DNA from: Pseudomonas amygdali
Lineage (GTDB): Bacteria; Pseudomonadota; Gammaproteobacteria; Pseudomonadales; Pseudomonadaceae
DNA: 41,271 nt
Assembly: GCF_002699855.1 (NCBI RefSeq)
Contig: NZ_LKBW01000264.1
Coordinates: 1 to 41,271 of the forward strand
Reading direction: 5' to 3'
Position 1 is the first letter of the stretch, and the number at the start of each line of letters is the position of its first letter. Below the pieces are notes generated by a model, which was not told where the DNA came from, did no database searches, and saw only the letters and a program-made list of their open reading frames with translations. This document shows positions 7,928-18,788 of the stretch, piece by piece. Both the position numbers and the translations under genes were made by a program.

Positions 7928-9256
7928 TTGAAAGTGACAGTGTTCGGAACCGGTTATGTGGGGCTTACCCTTGCCGCCTGCCTGGCGGAAGTGGGCCATA
8001 CCGTATGCTGCATGGATGTCGACAGCAAACGCATTGATGCGCTGCGCGAAGGCATATGCCCTATATTCGAGCCCGGTCTTGGCGAACTTCTCCGCAACGG
8101 CCTGGACTGCAAAAGACTAAGTTTCACAATCGATGAAGTGCACGCCAGCCGCGTTGCAGAGTTGGTATTCATCGCAGTTGGCACACCAGCGCAAGCCGAC
8201 GGCAAAGCAGACCTGAGCCAGGTGTTTGCCGTGCTGCGCTCCGTGCTCAGACACGCTGACGGTGCTCGGATCATTGTCAACAAGTCCACTTCGCCCGTGG
8301 GGACAGTTGACCGCCTGCTCGCTGAAATCGCTGCCAGTCCACGACGCGATGACGGCTTTGAAGTGATCAGCAACCCAGAGTTTTTCAAGGAAGGCTGCGC
8401 GGTCAGTGATTGCCTGCGTCCGGATCGCATTATCGTCGGCGGGGCCAGCCCGCGAGCGCTGGAGCAGATGCGCGAGTTGTATCAGCCGTTCAGTCGCAAC
8501 CGCGAGAAGTTTGTGATCATGGATGCCCGTAGCGCGGAACTGGCCAAGTACGCTGCCAACTGCCTGCTGGCGACCAAGATTTCGTTCATCAACGAGATGG
8601 CCAACCTGGCCGAACAGGTGGGTGCCGACATAGAACAGGTCCGGCTTGGCATTGGCTCCGACCCTCGCATTGGCTACGACTTCATTTACCCAGGCTGCGG
8701 CTTCGGTGGCTCATGCTTTCCCAAGGACTTGCAGGCGCTGATCGGCACAGCCAGCGAGAACGGGGTGGAGACAGCGCTGCTCAATGCTGTCGAACAGGTC
8801 AATCGCCGCCAGAAGCACCGTCTGTTTAAAAATATCCACGCTCATTATCACGGCGAACTCAGGGGCAAGGTCTTCGCTGTCTGGGGGCTGGCCTTCAAAC
8901 CCAATACCGACGATATTCGCGAAGCATCCAGCCATGCCCTGCTTTAAGCACTCTGGGCAGCCGGTGCCAGGGTTCAGGCCCACGACCCGCAGGCGATCGA
9001 AGCTATCAGGCATCATTATGGCGAGCGTGATGACCTGCAACTGGTGCAGTGCAAGCAAGATGCTCTGGAAGGTGCAGACGCTCTGGTAGTGGTGACCGAA
9101 TGGCAGGACTACCGGGTTCTGGATCTGGACCAGCTCGGCGAGAAACTGCGGGATCGAGCGGTTTTCGATGGCCGCAACCTGTTCGACCCGTCGCAATTGC
9201 GTGATGCCGGATTTGCCTACTATGGCATTGGTCGTGGCCAGGCGATCCAGCCATGA
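7928..9256 (+). pseudogene. ugd: UDP-glucose 6-dehydrogenase gene interrupted by an in-frame TAA
   Basis: The full frame would encode 442 residues, the normal size. It begins at TTG 7928 behind an ideal AAGGAG (7916-7921) and matches the usual start LKVTVFGTGYVGLT; ATG at 7907 would add seven atypical residues. Seen are the NAD-binding GTGYVGL, NPEFFKEG, and the catalytic cysteine motif YPGCGFGGSCFPKD. At 8945-8947 a TAA replaces what is normally an acidic codon in SSHALL-x-ALWAAG; the same frame continues intact through AHDPQAIEA and TEWQDYRVLD to TGA at 9254-9256. The early stop, at codon 340, removes the C-terminal UDP-binding domain. The enzyme would oxidise UDP-glucose to UDP-glucuronate for the envelope operon. 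Confidence 0.9.
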
Positions 9257-10256
9257 CGGTGCTCGTGACAGGTGCTGCCGGATTCATTGGCTTCCATGTC
9301 GCCAAACGTCTGTGCGAGCTCGGTATAGAGGTCGTCGGTATCGACAACCTCAACGACTATTACAGCGTCGAACTTAAACAATCGCGACTGGCCATACTCC
9401 AGCGCTTGCCTGGTTTCACGTTCACCAGGCTGGACATCACCGATGCCGAAGGCCTGTCCGCCCTGTTCTCGCACAATGAATTCGAACAGGTCATCCACCT
9501 GGCAGCCCAGGCCGGTGTGCGTTATTCGCTTGAGCAACCGAATGTTTACGCCCAATCCAATCTGGTCGGCTTTATCAACGTGCTCGAGGCCTGTCGGCAG
9601 TACAGACCAGCGCACCTGATCTACGCGTCGAGCAGCTCGGTCTACGGCGCCAATACGCGCATGCCGTTTCAGGTTGAGGATGCCGTCGACCGGCCGCTGT
9701 CCCTGTATGCCGCCACCAAGCGCGCCAATGAACTCACCGCCTACAGCTATTCCCACCTGTACGGCCTGCGCGCCACAGGGCTGCAGGGCTGCGTTTTTTC
9801 ACCGTCTACGGACCTTGGGGCCGGCCTGACATGGCGCTGTTCAAGTTCACAAAAGCCATGTTGGCCGGACAGCCTGTGGATATCTACAACCATGGCGAAA
9901 TGGCCCGGGACTTCACTTACATCGACGATATTGTCGAAAGCATCCTGCGTCTGCGCTTGCTGCCGCCCGACACGGTTGGCAGCGAGCCACCTCACCAACT
10001 CTTCAACATCGGCCGCGGTCAGCCCGTCAAGCTGCTGGAGTTCGTCGATTGCCTGGAGGCCGCGCTAGGCCTGCGCGCCGAACGACGCTACCTGCCTTTG
10101 CAAGCAGGCGACGTGCTGCAAACCTGGGCTGACGTCAGTGCGCTGAGCCAATGGATCGACTTTCAACCACAGGTCTCGGTCGACACCGGCGTCAGGGCCT
10201 TCGTCGACTGGTATCGGGAGCATTATCAGGCCCGGCTCTGTGTGCCACTTCAATAA
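9253..10256 (+). pseudogene. UDP-uronate 4-epimerase-type gene broken by an 8-bp tandem duplication
   Basis: An extended short-chain dehydrogenase: TGAAGFIGFHVA at the N-terminus, SSSSVYGAN, and the catalytic YAATK (Y-x3-K). It resembles UDP-glucuronate 4-epimerases, with the NDYYSVELKQSRL stretch typical of them. At 9777-9792 the octamer AGGGCTGC occurs twice in a row; removing one copy restores ...ATGLRFFTVYGPWGRPDM... and joins the first frame to the second (in frame from about 9793, ending 10256), giving about 331 residues. With both copies present translation leaves the frame, and the first ORF runs to 10068 with nonsense residues. The start overlaps the ugd stop. The product would convert UDP-GlcA to UDP-GalA. 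Confidence 0.9.
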
Positions 10257-10267
10257 CCAGGACTTCC

Positions 10268-11011
10268 ATGACCACGCCCACCTTTCTCTCCGTCGTGATA
10301 CCGGCCAAAAATGAAGCCGATAACCTGCCCAGCCTTATAAAAGAGATTTGCACAGCGCTGGACGGTGAGCGCTACGAAATCCTGGTCGTTGATGACGGCA
10401 GCACAGACGACACCTTGAAAGTGCTGACTCACCTCAAGGACAGCGGGCTGACCGTGTTGCGGATCCTGCGCCACGAGCAGTCGCTCGGGCAGAGCACCTC
10501 GGTCTATCACGCGGCACTGGCGGCCAACGGCACCTGGCTGGCGACCCTGGACGGTGACGGTCAGAACGACCCTGCGGACATTCCAGGAATGCTGGCGTTG
10601 GTACGCGCTCACGAAGCAGGCCCCGAGGCGATCCAGCTGGTGGCCGGCCACCGAGTGAATCGGCGCGATACCGCCAGCAAACGCTGGGCCTCGCGCTTCG
10701 CAAACGGCCTGCGCAGCCGGCTTCTCAAAGACTCGACTCCAGACACCGGTTGCGGTCTGAAACTGATTGAGCGAGCAGCTTTTCTGCGCCTGCCGTACTT
10801 CGACCATATGCACCGGTTCATTCCAGCGCTGATTCAGCGGCATAACGGCCGTATGGTCACGCACCCCGTCAACCACCGCCATCGCCAGGCCGGCGTGTCC
10901 AAGTACGGCAATCTGGACCGCGCACTGGTGGGCATTCTGGATCTGGTCGGCGTCTGGTGGCTGATCCGCCGGACCCGCCTGGATGTTGAAGCACAGGAAC
11001 TGCGGTCATGA
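10268..11011 (+). CDS. Family 2 glycosyltransferase, polyprenyl-phosphate sugar synthase (ArnC/DPM1-like)
   Basis: 247 residues from ATG 10268; longer in-frame starts lie inside the epimerase. GT2 signatures are LSVVIPAKNEADNLPSLI, VDDGSTDDT and LDGDGQNDP (DxD-type). It should transfer a sugar, here presumably a uronic acid, from UDP to undecaprenyl phosphate at the cytoplasmic face. Unlike ArnC it lacks two clear C-terminal membrane helices; only a hydrophobic LVGILDLVGVWWL remains, so it may be peripheral or use the small membrane gene that follows. The stop overlaps the next ATG. Sequence appears intact although its presumed upstream suppliers are broken. Confidence 0.85.
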   Translation: MTTPTFLSVVIPAKNEADNLPSLIKEICTALDGERYEILVVDDGSTDDTLKVLTHLKDSGLTVLRILRHEQSLGQSTSVYHAALAANGTWLATLDGDGQNDPADIPGMLALVRAHEAGPEAIQLVAGHRVNRRDTASKRWASRFANGLRSRLLKDSTPDTGCGLKLIERAAFLRLPYFDHMHRFIPALIQRHNGRMVTHPVNHRHRQAGVSKYGNLDRALVGILDLVGVWWLIRRTRLDVEAQELRS

Positions 11012-11292
11012 AACCGGACAACGAAACCTTCTGGCTGATCCTCGGCTTTGTCGGGCAGGCCGTCTTTACCGGACGCTTTGTCCTGCAATGGCTGTACAGC
11101 GAATTCAAGAAGCGCAGCATCATTCCGGTGGGCTTCTGGTACCTGAGGATGCTGGGCAGCACTATCTTGCTGGCTTACGCCATTTATCGACAGGACCCGG
11201 TCTTCATTGCCGGCCAGTCCTTTGGTCTGCTGGTGTACATGCGCAACCTGCAGCTGATCAGCCGACAGGCCAAGACACCCGAGGAGCAATGA
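11008..11292 (+). CDS. Small membrane protein of the lipid A biosynthesis N-terminal (LAB_N) family
   Basis: 94 residues with about three hydrophobic segments: ETFWLILGFVGQAVFTGRF, the conserved QWLYSEFKKRSIIPVGFWY, and a last helix ending near MRNLQLI. This motif set is characteristic of the LAB_N domain, found at the N-terminus of some LpxB proteins and as stand-alone proteins beside lipid-linked sugar synthases and ArnT-like enzymes. The role is not established; membrane anchoring or flipping of the lipid-linked sugar is plausible. It overlaps both neighbours by 4 bases, so stoichiometric coupling with the GT2 and the GT83-like protein is likely. Confidence 0.85.
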   Translation: MKPDNETFWLILGFVGQAVFTGRFVLQWLYSEFKKRSIIPVGFWYLRMLGSTILLAYAIYRQDPVFIAGQSFGLLVYMRNLQLISRQAKTPEEQ

Positions 11293-12818
11293 CGTTGCGA
11301 ACTCAACTTTCGCATCGCCTCGAGGGATGGCTACTGGTCGCACTGGCCGTTTTACTGGTCGGTGCCGGCCTGGGCCTGCGTCTACCGCAGAACGTGGACG
11401 AAGAACGTTTTCTGGGCGTTGCTCTGGAAATGCTGCAGAACGGCTCGTGGTTCGTCCCGCACAGGGCCGGGGAGATTTATGCCGACAAGCCGCCGCTGTT
11501 CATGTGGGGTACCGCATTCTTCATCTGGTTGACGGGCAGCCCGAACATCGCGCTTTACCTGCCCGGGCTGCTCTCTGCAGGCGCGACCACCGCAGTCCTC
11601 TACGATCTGGGCAGCCGTCTGTGGAACCGACGTATCGGACGGTACGCCGCCTTGCTGTTCCTGGCGACCTATCAGACCTACAGCATCCTGCGCACCGGAC
11701 AAATCGATAGCTTCCTGTGCTTATGGATTGCGCTGGGCTTCTATGGGCTGGTTCGCCACTTGTTGCTCGGACCGGCCTGGGGCTGGTTTTATTTCAGCTG
11801 TGCGGCCATGGGCCTGGGCATTATCACCAAGGGCGTCGGTTTTGTTCCCGCATTGATGTTGATCCCTTACGCCTATGCCGCGCGTAAAGGCTGGTCCGGT
11901 GTCGTGGCCATGCCTGGACAGATAGGCCGCTGGGCGCTGGGGCTACTGGCGTTATTACTTGCATGCTGCGTGTGGCTGGTGCCGATGGTTATCTCGGTCG
12001 TGCGTGATGGCGGGCCGGAAGGCTTCGCCTATGTGCAGGAAATACTCTTGCACCAGACGGCTAATCGCTACGCCAGCGCCTGGGACCATCGCGAGCCATT
12101 CTGGTATTTCTTCGTCAAAGTCATCCCCCAGTATTGGCTGCCATTGGTGCTGGTGCTGCCCTGGCTGATCCCGGCATGGCGCCGACAACTGAGCAAGCGG
12201 GATGGCCGGGTTATGGTACTGCTCGGCTGGGTCTTGCTGGTGCTGTTGTTCTTCAGCCTCTCCAGTGGCAAACGCAAGATCTACATCTTTCCGGCGCTGC
12301 CCGGTCTGGTACTGGTCGCTGCCCCCTTGCTGCCCTGGTTGTTGAAACGCTGGTTCCACGACCGCGTCAGGGCTGGGCGACTGGTCCCCGCAGTGGTGGT
12401 TGTCTGGCTCAGCCTGTGGTTCGCCAGAGGGTTCATCGAACCCGTCATAGAGGGAGAAAATCCACACAAGAGCCTGATGGAACAAGCCGCCAGCGTCACC
12501 CAGGGAGCCGACCTGGTACTGGTCAACTGGCGCGAGGGCCACTGGCTGTATGCACGCCAACCCATCGTGCATTTCGGTTTTGCCAAGCCGTCGGCAATCG
12601 AACAGTCAGCCCGTTGGCTACGAGAACATCCCGACACCTTTGCTCTGGTCCCGGGTGAACAATTGGCCAATTGCTTCTTGCCGGAAAAAGCCCGGCCCCT
12701 GGGTCAGACCTCCAGAGCTGACTGGTTCATCGTCGATGCCGATGCCGACAACGGCCTGTGTAAACCGGAACCGCTCATGAAAGCCTATCGCTTCGCCTGG
12801 CAGCAGAATGTTGATTAA
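11289..12818 (+). CDS. ArnT/RgtA-like lipid-linked glycosyltransferase (GT83 type), inner membrane
   Basis: 509 residues from ATG 11289, which overlaps the preceding stop; an in-frame extension to 10983 is spurious. The periplasmic loop after the first helix has the acidic NVDEERFLGVALEM and HRAGEIYADKPPLFMWG, the catalytic region of ArnT and related PMT-type enzymes. About ten or more hydrophobic helices follow, then a soluble C-terminal part of about 120 residues. It would move a sugar from an undecaprenyl carrier to lipid A or core on the periplasmic face. No ArnA/ArnB amino-arabinose genes are present, which points to an unmodified uronic acid as in Rhizobium Rgt systems rather than L-Ara4N. 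Confidence 0.88.
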   Translation: MTLRTQLSHRLEGWLLVALAVLLVGAGLGLRLPQNVDEERFLGVALEMLQNGSWFVPHRAGEIYADKPPLFMWGTAFFIWLTGSPNIALYLPGLLSAGATTAVLYDLGSRLWNRRIGRYAALLFLATYQTYSILRTGQIDSFLCLWIALGFYGLVRHLLLGPAWGWFYFSCAAMGLGIITKGVGFVPALMLIPYAYAARKGWSGVVAMPGQIGRWALGLLALLLACCVWLVPMVISVVRDGGPEGFAYVQEILLHQTANRYASAWDHREPFWYFFVKVIPQYWLPLVLVLPWLIPAWRRQLSKRDGRVMVLLGWVLLVLLFFSLSSGKRKIYIFPALPGLVLVAAPLLPWLLKRWFHDRVRAGRLVPAVVVVWLSLWFARGFIEPVIEGENPHKSLMEQAASVTQGADLVLVNWREGHWLYARQPIVHFGFAKPSAIEQSARWLREHPDTFALVPGEQLANCFLPEKARPLGQTSRADWFIVDADADNGLCKPEPLMKAYRFAWQQNVD

Positions 12819-12859
12819 TCACCCGCCCAGCCGCCCGACACGCGGGAGTGCCTGAAGCC

Positions 12860-13864
12860 ATGCAGTTGGAAACGATCAAGGCAAAGCGGCTGACGTGGTC
12901 GAATGTCGCTCGAAGGCAGGTATCACTCGCACAGATAGTGCTGAGTGCAGGTGCTCTCGGGGTTCTGCTGCTGGCTTACGCCGTGTCGGCACACTTTCAT
13001 GTCCACCAACAGCTGTACCACTACGGTCGCACCTGGTTGAAGGGCAATACGGCAGCCGAAAAGAATATCTGGTTGCCGGATTTCCATGTGGTTATCGACG
13101 CCAAACCACTTGCCCCGGACGTCGCCAATATCTCCGGGATAACCTACGACTACGACAATGATCGACTGCTGGCAGTGACCAACAAAGGCCCCATGCAACT
13201 GCTGGTGCTTGACGCGAACGGCGACATAATCGCTCGTTACCCATTGATCGGTTTCGACGACACAGAAGGCGTGGCTTATCTGGGTAACGGTCGCATCGTG
13301 CTGTGCGATGAAGATCTCCAGCAACTGGACATCATCACGTTGCCGACGCAAGCACGCCCAATCCACGTCGAGGAAGCCCAGTTCATTGCGCTACTGATCA
13401 ACCCAAGTAACCAGAACAAGGGATTCGAGGGCGTGACCTATGATCCTGCCAACGACCGCCTGTTCGCGATCAAGGAACGCGATCCGCGCCAGATGTTCGA
13501 GGTTTCCGGAGTCCTGCGCTCCATTGATCAGGGCCGTTTGCAGATCAAAATTGCCGACCGGCTGGACTGGATCACGAAAAGCGTCGCTGCACGCGACCTT
13601 TCAGACGGTTACTTCGATCCGCGTACCGGTCATTTACTGCTGCTCAGCGATCAGTCACGCTCGATCACAGAACTGGACGGTAAAGGGCGTTTCGTCAGCA
13701 TTCGATCACTGCTGGGTACATTTTCCGACCTCCAGAACAGCGCTCCCCAACCTGAAGGCCTGACCATGGATCACGACGGCAACCTGTACGTCGTCAGCGA
13801 GCCAAATCTGTTTTACAAGTTCTCTAAAGTGCCGAAACAACCCGTTGAAGAAATCAGGCCCTGA
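12860..13864 (+). CDS. SdiA-regulated domain protein, membrane-anchored beta-propeller
   Basis: 334 residues from ATG 12860; GTG at 12848 would add four residues but overlaps the GGGAG that serves as ribosome site. A single N-terminal membrane helix (about residues 26-42, VLSAGALGVLLLAYAVSA) precedes a periplasmic domain with repeats of the form NISGITYDYDNDRLLAVTN, GFEGVTYDPANDRLFAIKE and QPEGLTMDHDGNLYVVSEP, the hallmark of the SdiA-regulated (YjiK-like) propeller family. Function is unknown. It follows the ArnT-like gene by about 40 bases and probably ends the operon. No clear terminator lies in the 54 bases before the convergent porin gene. Confidence 0.82.
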   Translation: MQLETIKAKRLTWSNVARRQVSLAQIVLSAGALGVLLLAYAVSAHFHVHQQLYHYGRTWLKGNTAAEKNIWLPDFHVVIDAKPLAPDVANISGITYDYDNDRLLAVTNKGPMQLLVLDANGDIIARYPLIGFDDTEGVAYLGNGRIVLCDEDLQQLDIITLPTQARPIHVEEAQFIALLINPSNQNKGFEGVTYDPANDRLFAIKERDPRQMFEVSGVLRSIDQGRLQIKIADRLDWITKSVAARDLSDGYFDPRTGHLLLLSDQSRSITELDGKGRFVSIRSLLGTFSDLQNSAPQPEGLTMDHDGNLYVVSEPNLFYKFSKVPKQPVEEIRP

Positions 13865-13918
13865 GCTCAGCGATGAGTTGAGAGCCTGAATTTTCACTGG
13901 CACATCTGAACTACCGCA

Positions 13919-15642
<1,724 letters not shown>

Positions 15643-15663
15643 AACAAAAATAAAGAGGGCTCT

Positions 15664-16938
15664 ATGAAACAGCTGAAATCTCTTCTTCCCGCCGCGCTGC
15701 TCACCCTGTCTGCCGGGTTTTCTACGCTGTCGAACGCATCTGATCTAACGATCTCGTGCGGGGCCGTCGGCGCTGAATTGCAACTGTGCAAGGATGCAGT
15801 CGATAGCTGGTCAAAACAGACCGGCAACAACGTTCAAGTGGTTTCCACGCCTAACTCGGCAACCGAACGCCTGTCGTTCTACCAGCAGATCCTCAGTGCC
15901 AAGTCCACCGACATCGACATCATTCAAATCGACATGGTGTGGCCGGGGATGCTCGCCAAACACCTGACGGATCTGCGCGAACTGCTTCCGGCAAATGCGA
16001 CACAAGGCTATTTCCAGGCACAGGTGGACAACGCCACCGTCGACGGCCGGCTGGTGTCGATGCCCTGGTTTACCGACTCGGGGCTGCTGTATTACCGCAA
16101 GGATCTGCTCGACAAGTACCAGCAGCCGGTCCCCCAGACCTGGGAGGACATGACCGCTACCGCCAAAAAAGTGCAAAAAGCCGAACGCGATGCGGGGAAT
16201 GCCACTATGTGGGGCTACGTGTTCCAGGGGCGCGCCTATGAAGGCCTGACGTGCAACGCCCTGGAATGGATCAGCAGCCAGCCGGACGGCGGACTGGTCA
16301 ACCCGCGCGGAGACATCGTGGTCAACAGCCAGGCCTCACGAGTCGCGCTGACCCTGGCAAAAAGCTGGATCGGCGAGATCTCACCGCCCGGCGTACTTAA
16401 CTACACCGAGGAAGAAGGCCGTGGCGTATTCCAGTCGGGAAATGCGCTGTTCATGCGCAACTGGCCTTACGTCTGGGCCTTGGTGCAAAGCAAGGACAGC
16501 GCGATAAAAGACAAGGTCGGCGTCGCGCCCCTGCCCAGTGGCGGCGCAAACGGCACCCACGCTTCAACGCTCGGAGGCTGGGGCCTGGCGGTTTCGCGCT
16601 ACAGCCGCAACCCCAAACTGGCGGCAGAACTGGTTGCCTACCTGACCAGCGCCCAGCAGCAAAAACAGCGTGCCCTGGCAGGTGCCTACAACCCGGTCAT
16701 CGAGTCCCTGTATGCCGACCCCGAGTTGCTCGCGGCGATGCCTTACTACCCGCAGCTGCACAGCATCCTCAGCAATGGGGTCATGCGCCCCGCCGCGATC
16801 ACGGCCAACGGCTACCCACGCGTCTCCAACGCATTCTTCGATCGGGTGCATAGCGTGCTGGCGGGCGATATTCCGGTCGATCAGGCACTGGTCGAACTGG
16901 AACGCGAACTGACCCGCATCAAACGCCGGAACTGGTAA
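15664..16938 (+). CDS. Sugar ABC transporter substrate-binding protein (family 1), probably sucrose
   Basis: 424 residues with a signal peptide MKQLKSLLPAALLTLSAGF cleaved near SNA-SD. The mature protein has family-1 sugar-binding features: DIIQIDMVWPGMLAKHLTDL, YYRKDLLDKY, TWEDMTATAKKV, and GGWGLAVSRYSRNP near the C-terminus. It resembles alpha-glucoside/trehalose/sucrose binding proteins. Substrate is inferred from the GH32 invertase in the same operon. It is the promoter-proximal gene, as expected for a protein needed in excess. Confidence 0.88.
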   Translation: MKQLKSLLPAALLTLSAGFSTLSNASDLTISCGAVGAELQLCKDAVDSWSKQTGNNVQVVSTPNSATERLSFYQQILSAKSTDIDIIQIDMVWPGMLAKHLTDLRELLPANATQGYFQAQVDNATVDGRLVSMPWFTDSGLLYYRKDLLDKYQQPVPQTWEDMTATAKKVQKAERDAGNATMWGYVFQGRAYEGLTCNALEWISSQPDGGLVNPRGDIVVNSQASRVALTLAKSWIGEISPPGVLNYTEEEGRGVFQSGNALFMRNWPYVWALVQSKDSAIKDKVGVAPLPSGGANGTHASTLGGWGLAVSRYSRNPKLAAELVAYLTSAQQQKQRALAGAYNPVIESLYADPELLAAMPYYPQLHSILSNGVMRPAAITANGYPRVSNAFFDRVHSVLAGDIPVDQALVELERELTRIKRRNW

Positions 16939-16959
16939 GCCACACGTAAGGAAATCAAC

Positions 16960-17922
16960 ATGCCCGTCTCTTCTACCGACTTCCCCGGAGACGACGAACT
17001 CGTCACCCGGGAAACGCCTGTACAACGTCGCAGGCTACGCGCCGCCTGGCTGTTTCTGACGCCGATGCTCGTGTGCCTGGTCCTGGTGGCGGCCTGGCCG
17101 TTGCTGCGCACATTCTGGTTCAGCCTGACCGATGCCGATCTGTCGGATACCGGCAGTGGCTCATTCGTGGGCCTGAGCAATTATCTGCTCTACGACGGCG
17201 TCATCTGGTCTGGCGTGCTGGTCGATCCGCAATGGTGGAACGCGGTGCGCAACACCCTGCATTTCACCGTGGTGTCGGTCGGGCTGGAAATGGTCCTGGG
17301 ACTGATGGTGGCGTTGCTGTTGAACGTCAAGTTCACCGGCCGCGCGCTGGTCCGTGCGTTGATTCTGATCCCTTGGGCGATTCCGACCATCGTCTCGGCG
17401 AAGATCTGGTCGTGGATGCTCAATGACCAGTTCGGCATCATCAACCATATGATGCTGAGCCTGGGCCTGATCGACGCGCGGCTGGCCTGGACGGCAGATG
17501 CGGACCTGTCGATGTGGGCAGTGATCATCGTCGACGTCTGGAAGACCGTGCCCTTTGTCACCCTGCTGATGCTCGCGGCACTGCAGATGCTGCCAAGCGA
17601 TTGCTACGAAGCCGCCCGGGTCGACGGCATTCATCCGGTGCGGGTGTTCTGGCGAGTCACCCTGCCGTTGCTGATGCCCGCCTTGTTGGTCGCCGCGATC
17701 TTTCGCATTCTCGATTCGTTGCGGGTCTTCGACGTCATCTACGTCCTGACCTCCAACTCTTCGAGCACCATGAGCATGTCGGTCTATGCCCGCCAGCACC
17801 TGGTGGAGTTCCAGGACGTCGGCTACGGCAGCGCCGCCTCCACCCTGCTGTTTCTGGTCGTGGCAGTGATTGCCATGCTTTATCTGTACCTCGGACGTCG
17901 CCAGCTGGAGGTGCGCTCATGA
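16960..17922 (+). CDS. Sugar ABC transporter permease, MalF type
   Basis: 320 residues, six main membrane helices beginning RRLRAAWLFLTPMLVCLVLV. The coupling loop EAARVDGIHPVRVFWRVTLP fits the EAA motif of MalF-type subunits that dock on a MalK-like ATPase. It is 21 bases behind the binding-protein gene and overlaps the MalG-type gene by 4 bases. The first 25 residues are hydrophilic and cytoplasmic. Confidence 0.92.
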   Translation: MPVSSTDFPGDDELVTRETPVQRRRLRAAWLFLTPMLVCLVLVAAWPLLRTFWFSLTDADLSDTGSGSFVGLSNYLLYDGVIWSGVLVDPQWWNAVRNTLHFTVVSVGLEMVLGLMVALLLNVKFTGRALVRALILIPWAIPTIVSAKIWSWMLNDQFGIINHMMLSLGLIDARLAWTADADLSMWAVIIVDVWKTVPFVTLLMLAALQMLPSDCYEAARVDGIHPVRVFWRVTLPLLMPALLVAAIFRILDSLRVFDVIYVLTSNSSSTMSMSVYARQHLVEFQDVGYGSAASTLLFLVVAVIAMLYLYLGRRQLEVRS

Positions 17923-18761
17923 ACCTGCGCCCACTGAAGAAAGCGCTGCTGCGCCTGGCCTTCTGGGGCCTGGTCGGGGTCGTGCTGCTGTACGCGATCT
18001 TCCCTTTCTATTACGCCATCCTGACCTCGCTGAAACCGTCCAGTGCCTTGTTTGAAGTGAGCTACTGGATCACCGAAGCCGACTTCTCCAATTACGCAGC
18101 GGTCCTCAGTCAGGCGTCATTCCTGCAGGCCATCGCCAACTCGCTGGTGGTTGCGCTGAGTGTGGTAGTGCTGGCGCTGTTCCTGGGCCTGACGGCGTCC
18201 TACGCCCTGGGCAGGGTCAAGTTCCGAGGCCGCGGCACGGTGCTGATGATGGTGCTCGGCGTCTCGATGTTTCCTCAGGTCGCGGTGCTGTCGGGGCTGT
18301 TTGAAGTCATCCGCGCACTGGGTCTGTACAACACCTCATGGGCACTGATCCTGAGCTACACGATTTTTACCCTGCCCTTCACCGTCTGGGTGCTGACCAC
18401 GTTCATGGGGCAACTGCCGCATGAGCTGGAAGAAGCGGCAATCATGGATGGCGCATCGCCCTGGGTCACGCTCACCCGTGTGCTGTTGCCGCTGCTGTGG
18501 CCCGCGCTGGTCACAACCGGCCTGCTGGCTTTTATTGCCGCGTGGAACGAGTTCCTGTTTGCCCTGACCTTCACCCTGACAGACGCGCAACGAACGGTCC
18601 CGGTCGCCATCGCCCTGATTTCGGGTGGCAGCTCCCACGAATTGCCTTGGGGCCTGTTGATGGCGGCGTCGGTGCTGGTGACCGTCCCACTGGTGATTCT
18701 GGTGCTGATCTTCCAGCGCCGCATCGTTTCCGGCCTCACTGCCGGCGCGTTGAAAGGTTGA
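17919..18761 (+). CDS. Sugar ABC transporter permease, MalG type
   Basis: 280 residues from ATG 17919, which overlaps the stop of the MalF-type gene; an in-frame extension upstream has no sense. The first helix ALLRLAFWGLVGVVLLYAIF is followed by FYYAILTSLKPSSAL. The EAA loop is EEAAIMDGASPWVTLTRVLL, as usual in MalG-like subunits. It forms the inner-membrane channel together with the preceding gene product. Confidence 0.92.
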   Translation: MNLRPLKKALLRLAFWGLVGVVLLYAIFPFYYAILTSLKPSSALFEVSYWITEADFSNYAAVLSQASFLQAIANSLVVALSVVVLALFLGLTASYALGRVKFRGRGTVLMMVLGVSMFPQVAVLSGLFEVIRALGLYNTSWALILSYTIFTLPFTVWVLTTFMGQLPHELEEAAIMDGASPWVTLTRVLLPLLWPALVTTGLLAFIAAWNEFLFALTFTLTDAQRTVPVAIALISGGSSHELPWGLLMAASVLVTVPLVILVLIFQRRIVSGLTAGALKG

Positions 18762-18788
18762 TGCACACAACTGACAAGGAACAGCATC

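Noticed and set aside
8945..8947. Programmed stop read-through or selenocysteine in ugd
   Set aside because: The codon is TAA, not TGA, no recoding structure is evident, and the residue normally there is not catalytic; mutation is simpler, especially with the neighbouring gene also broken.
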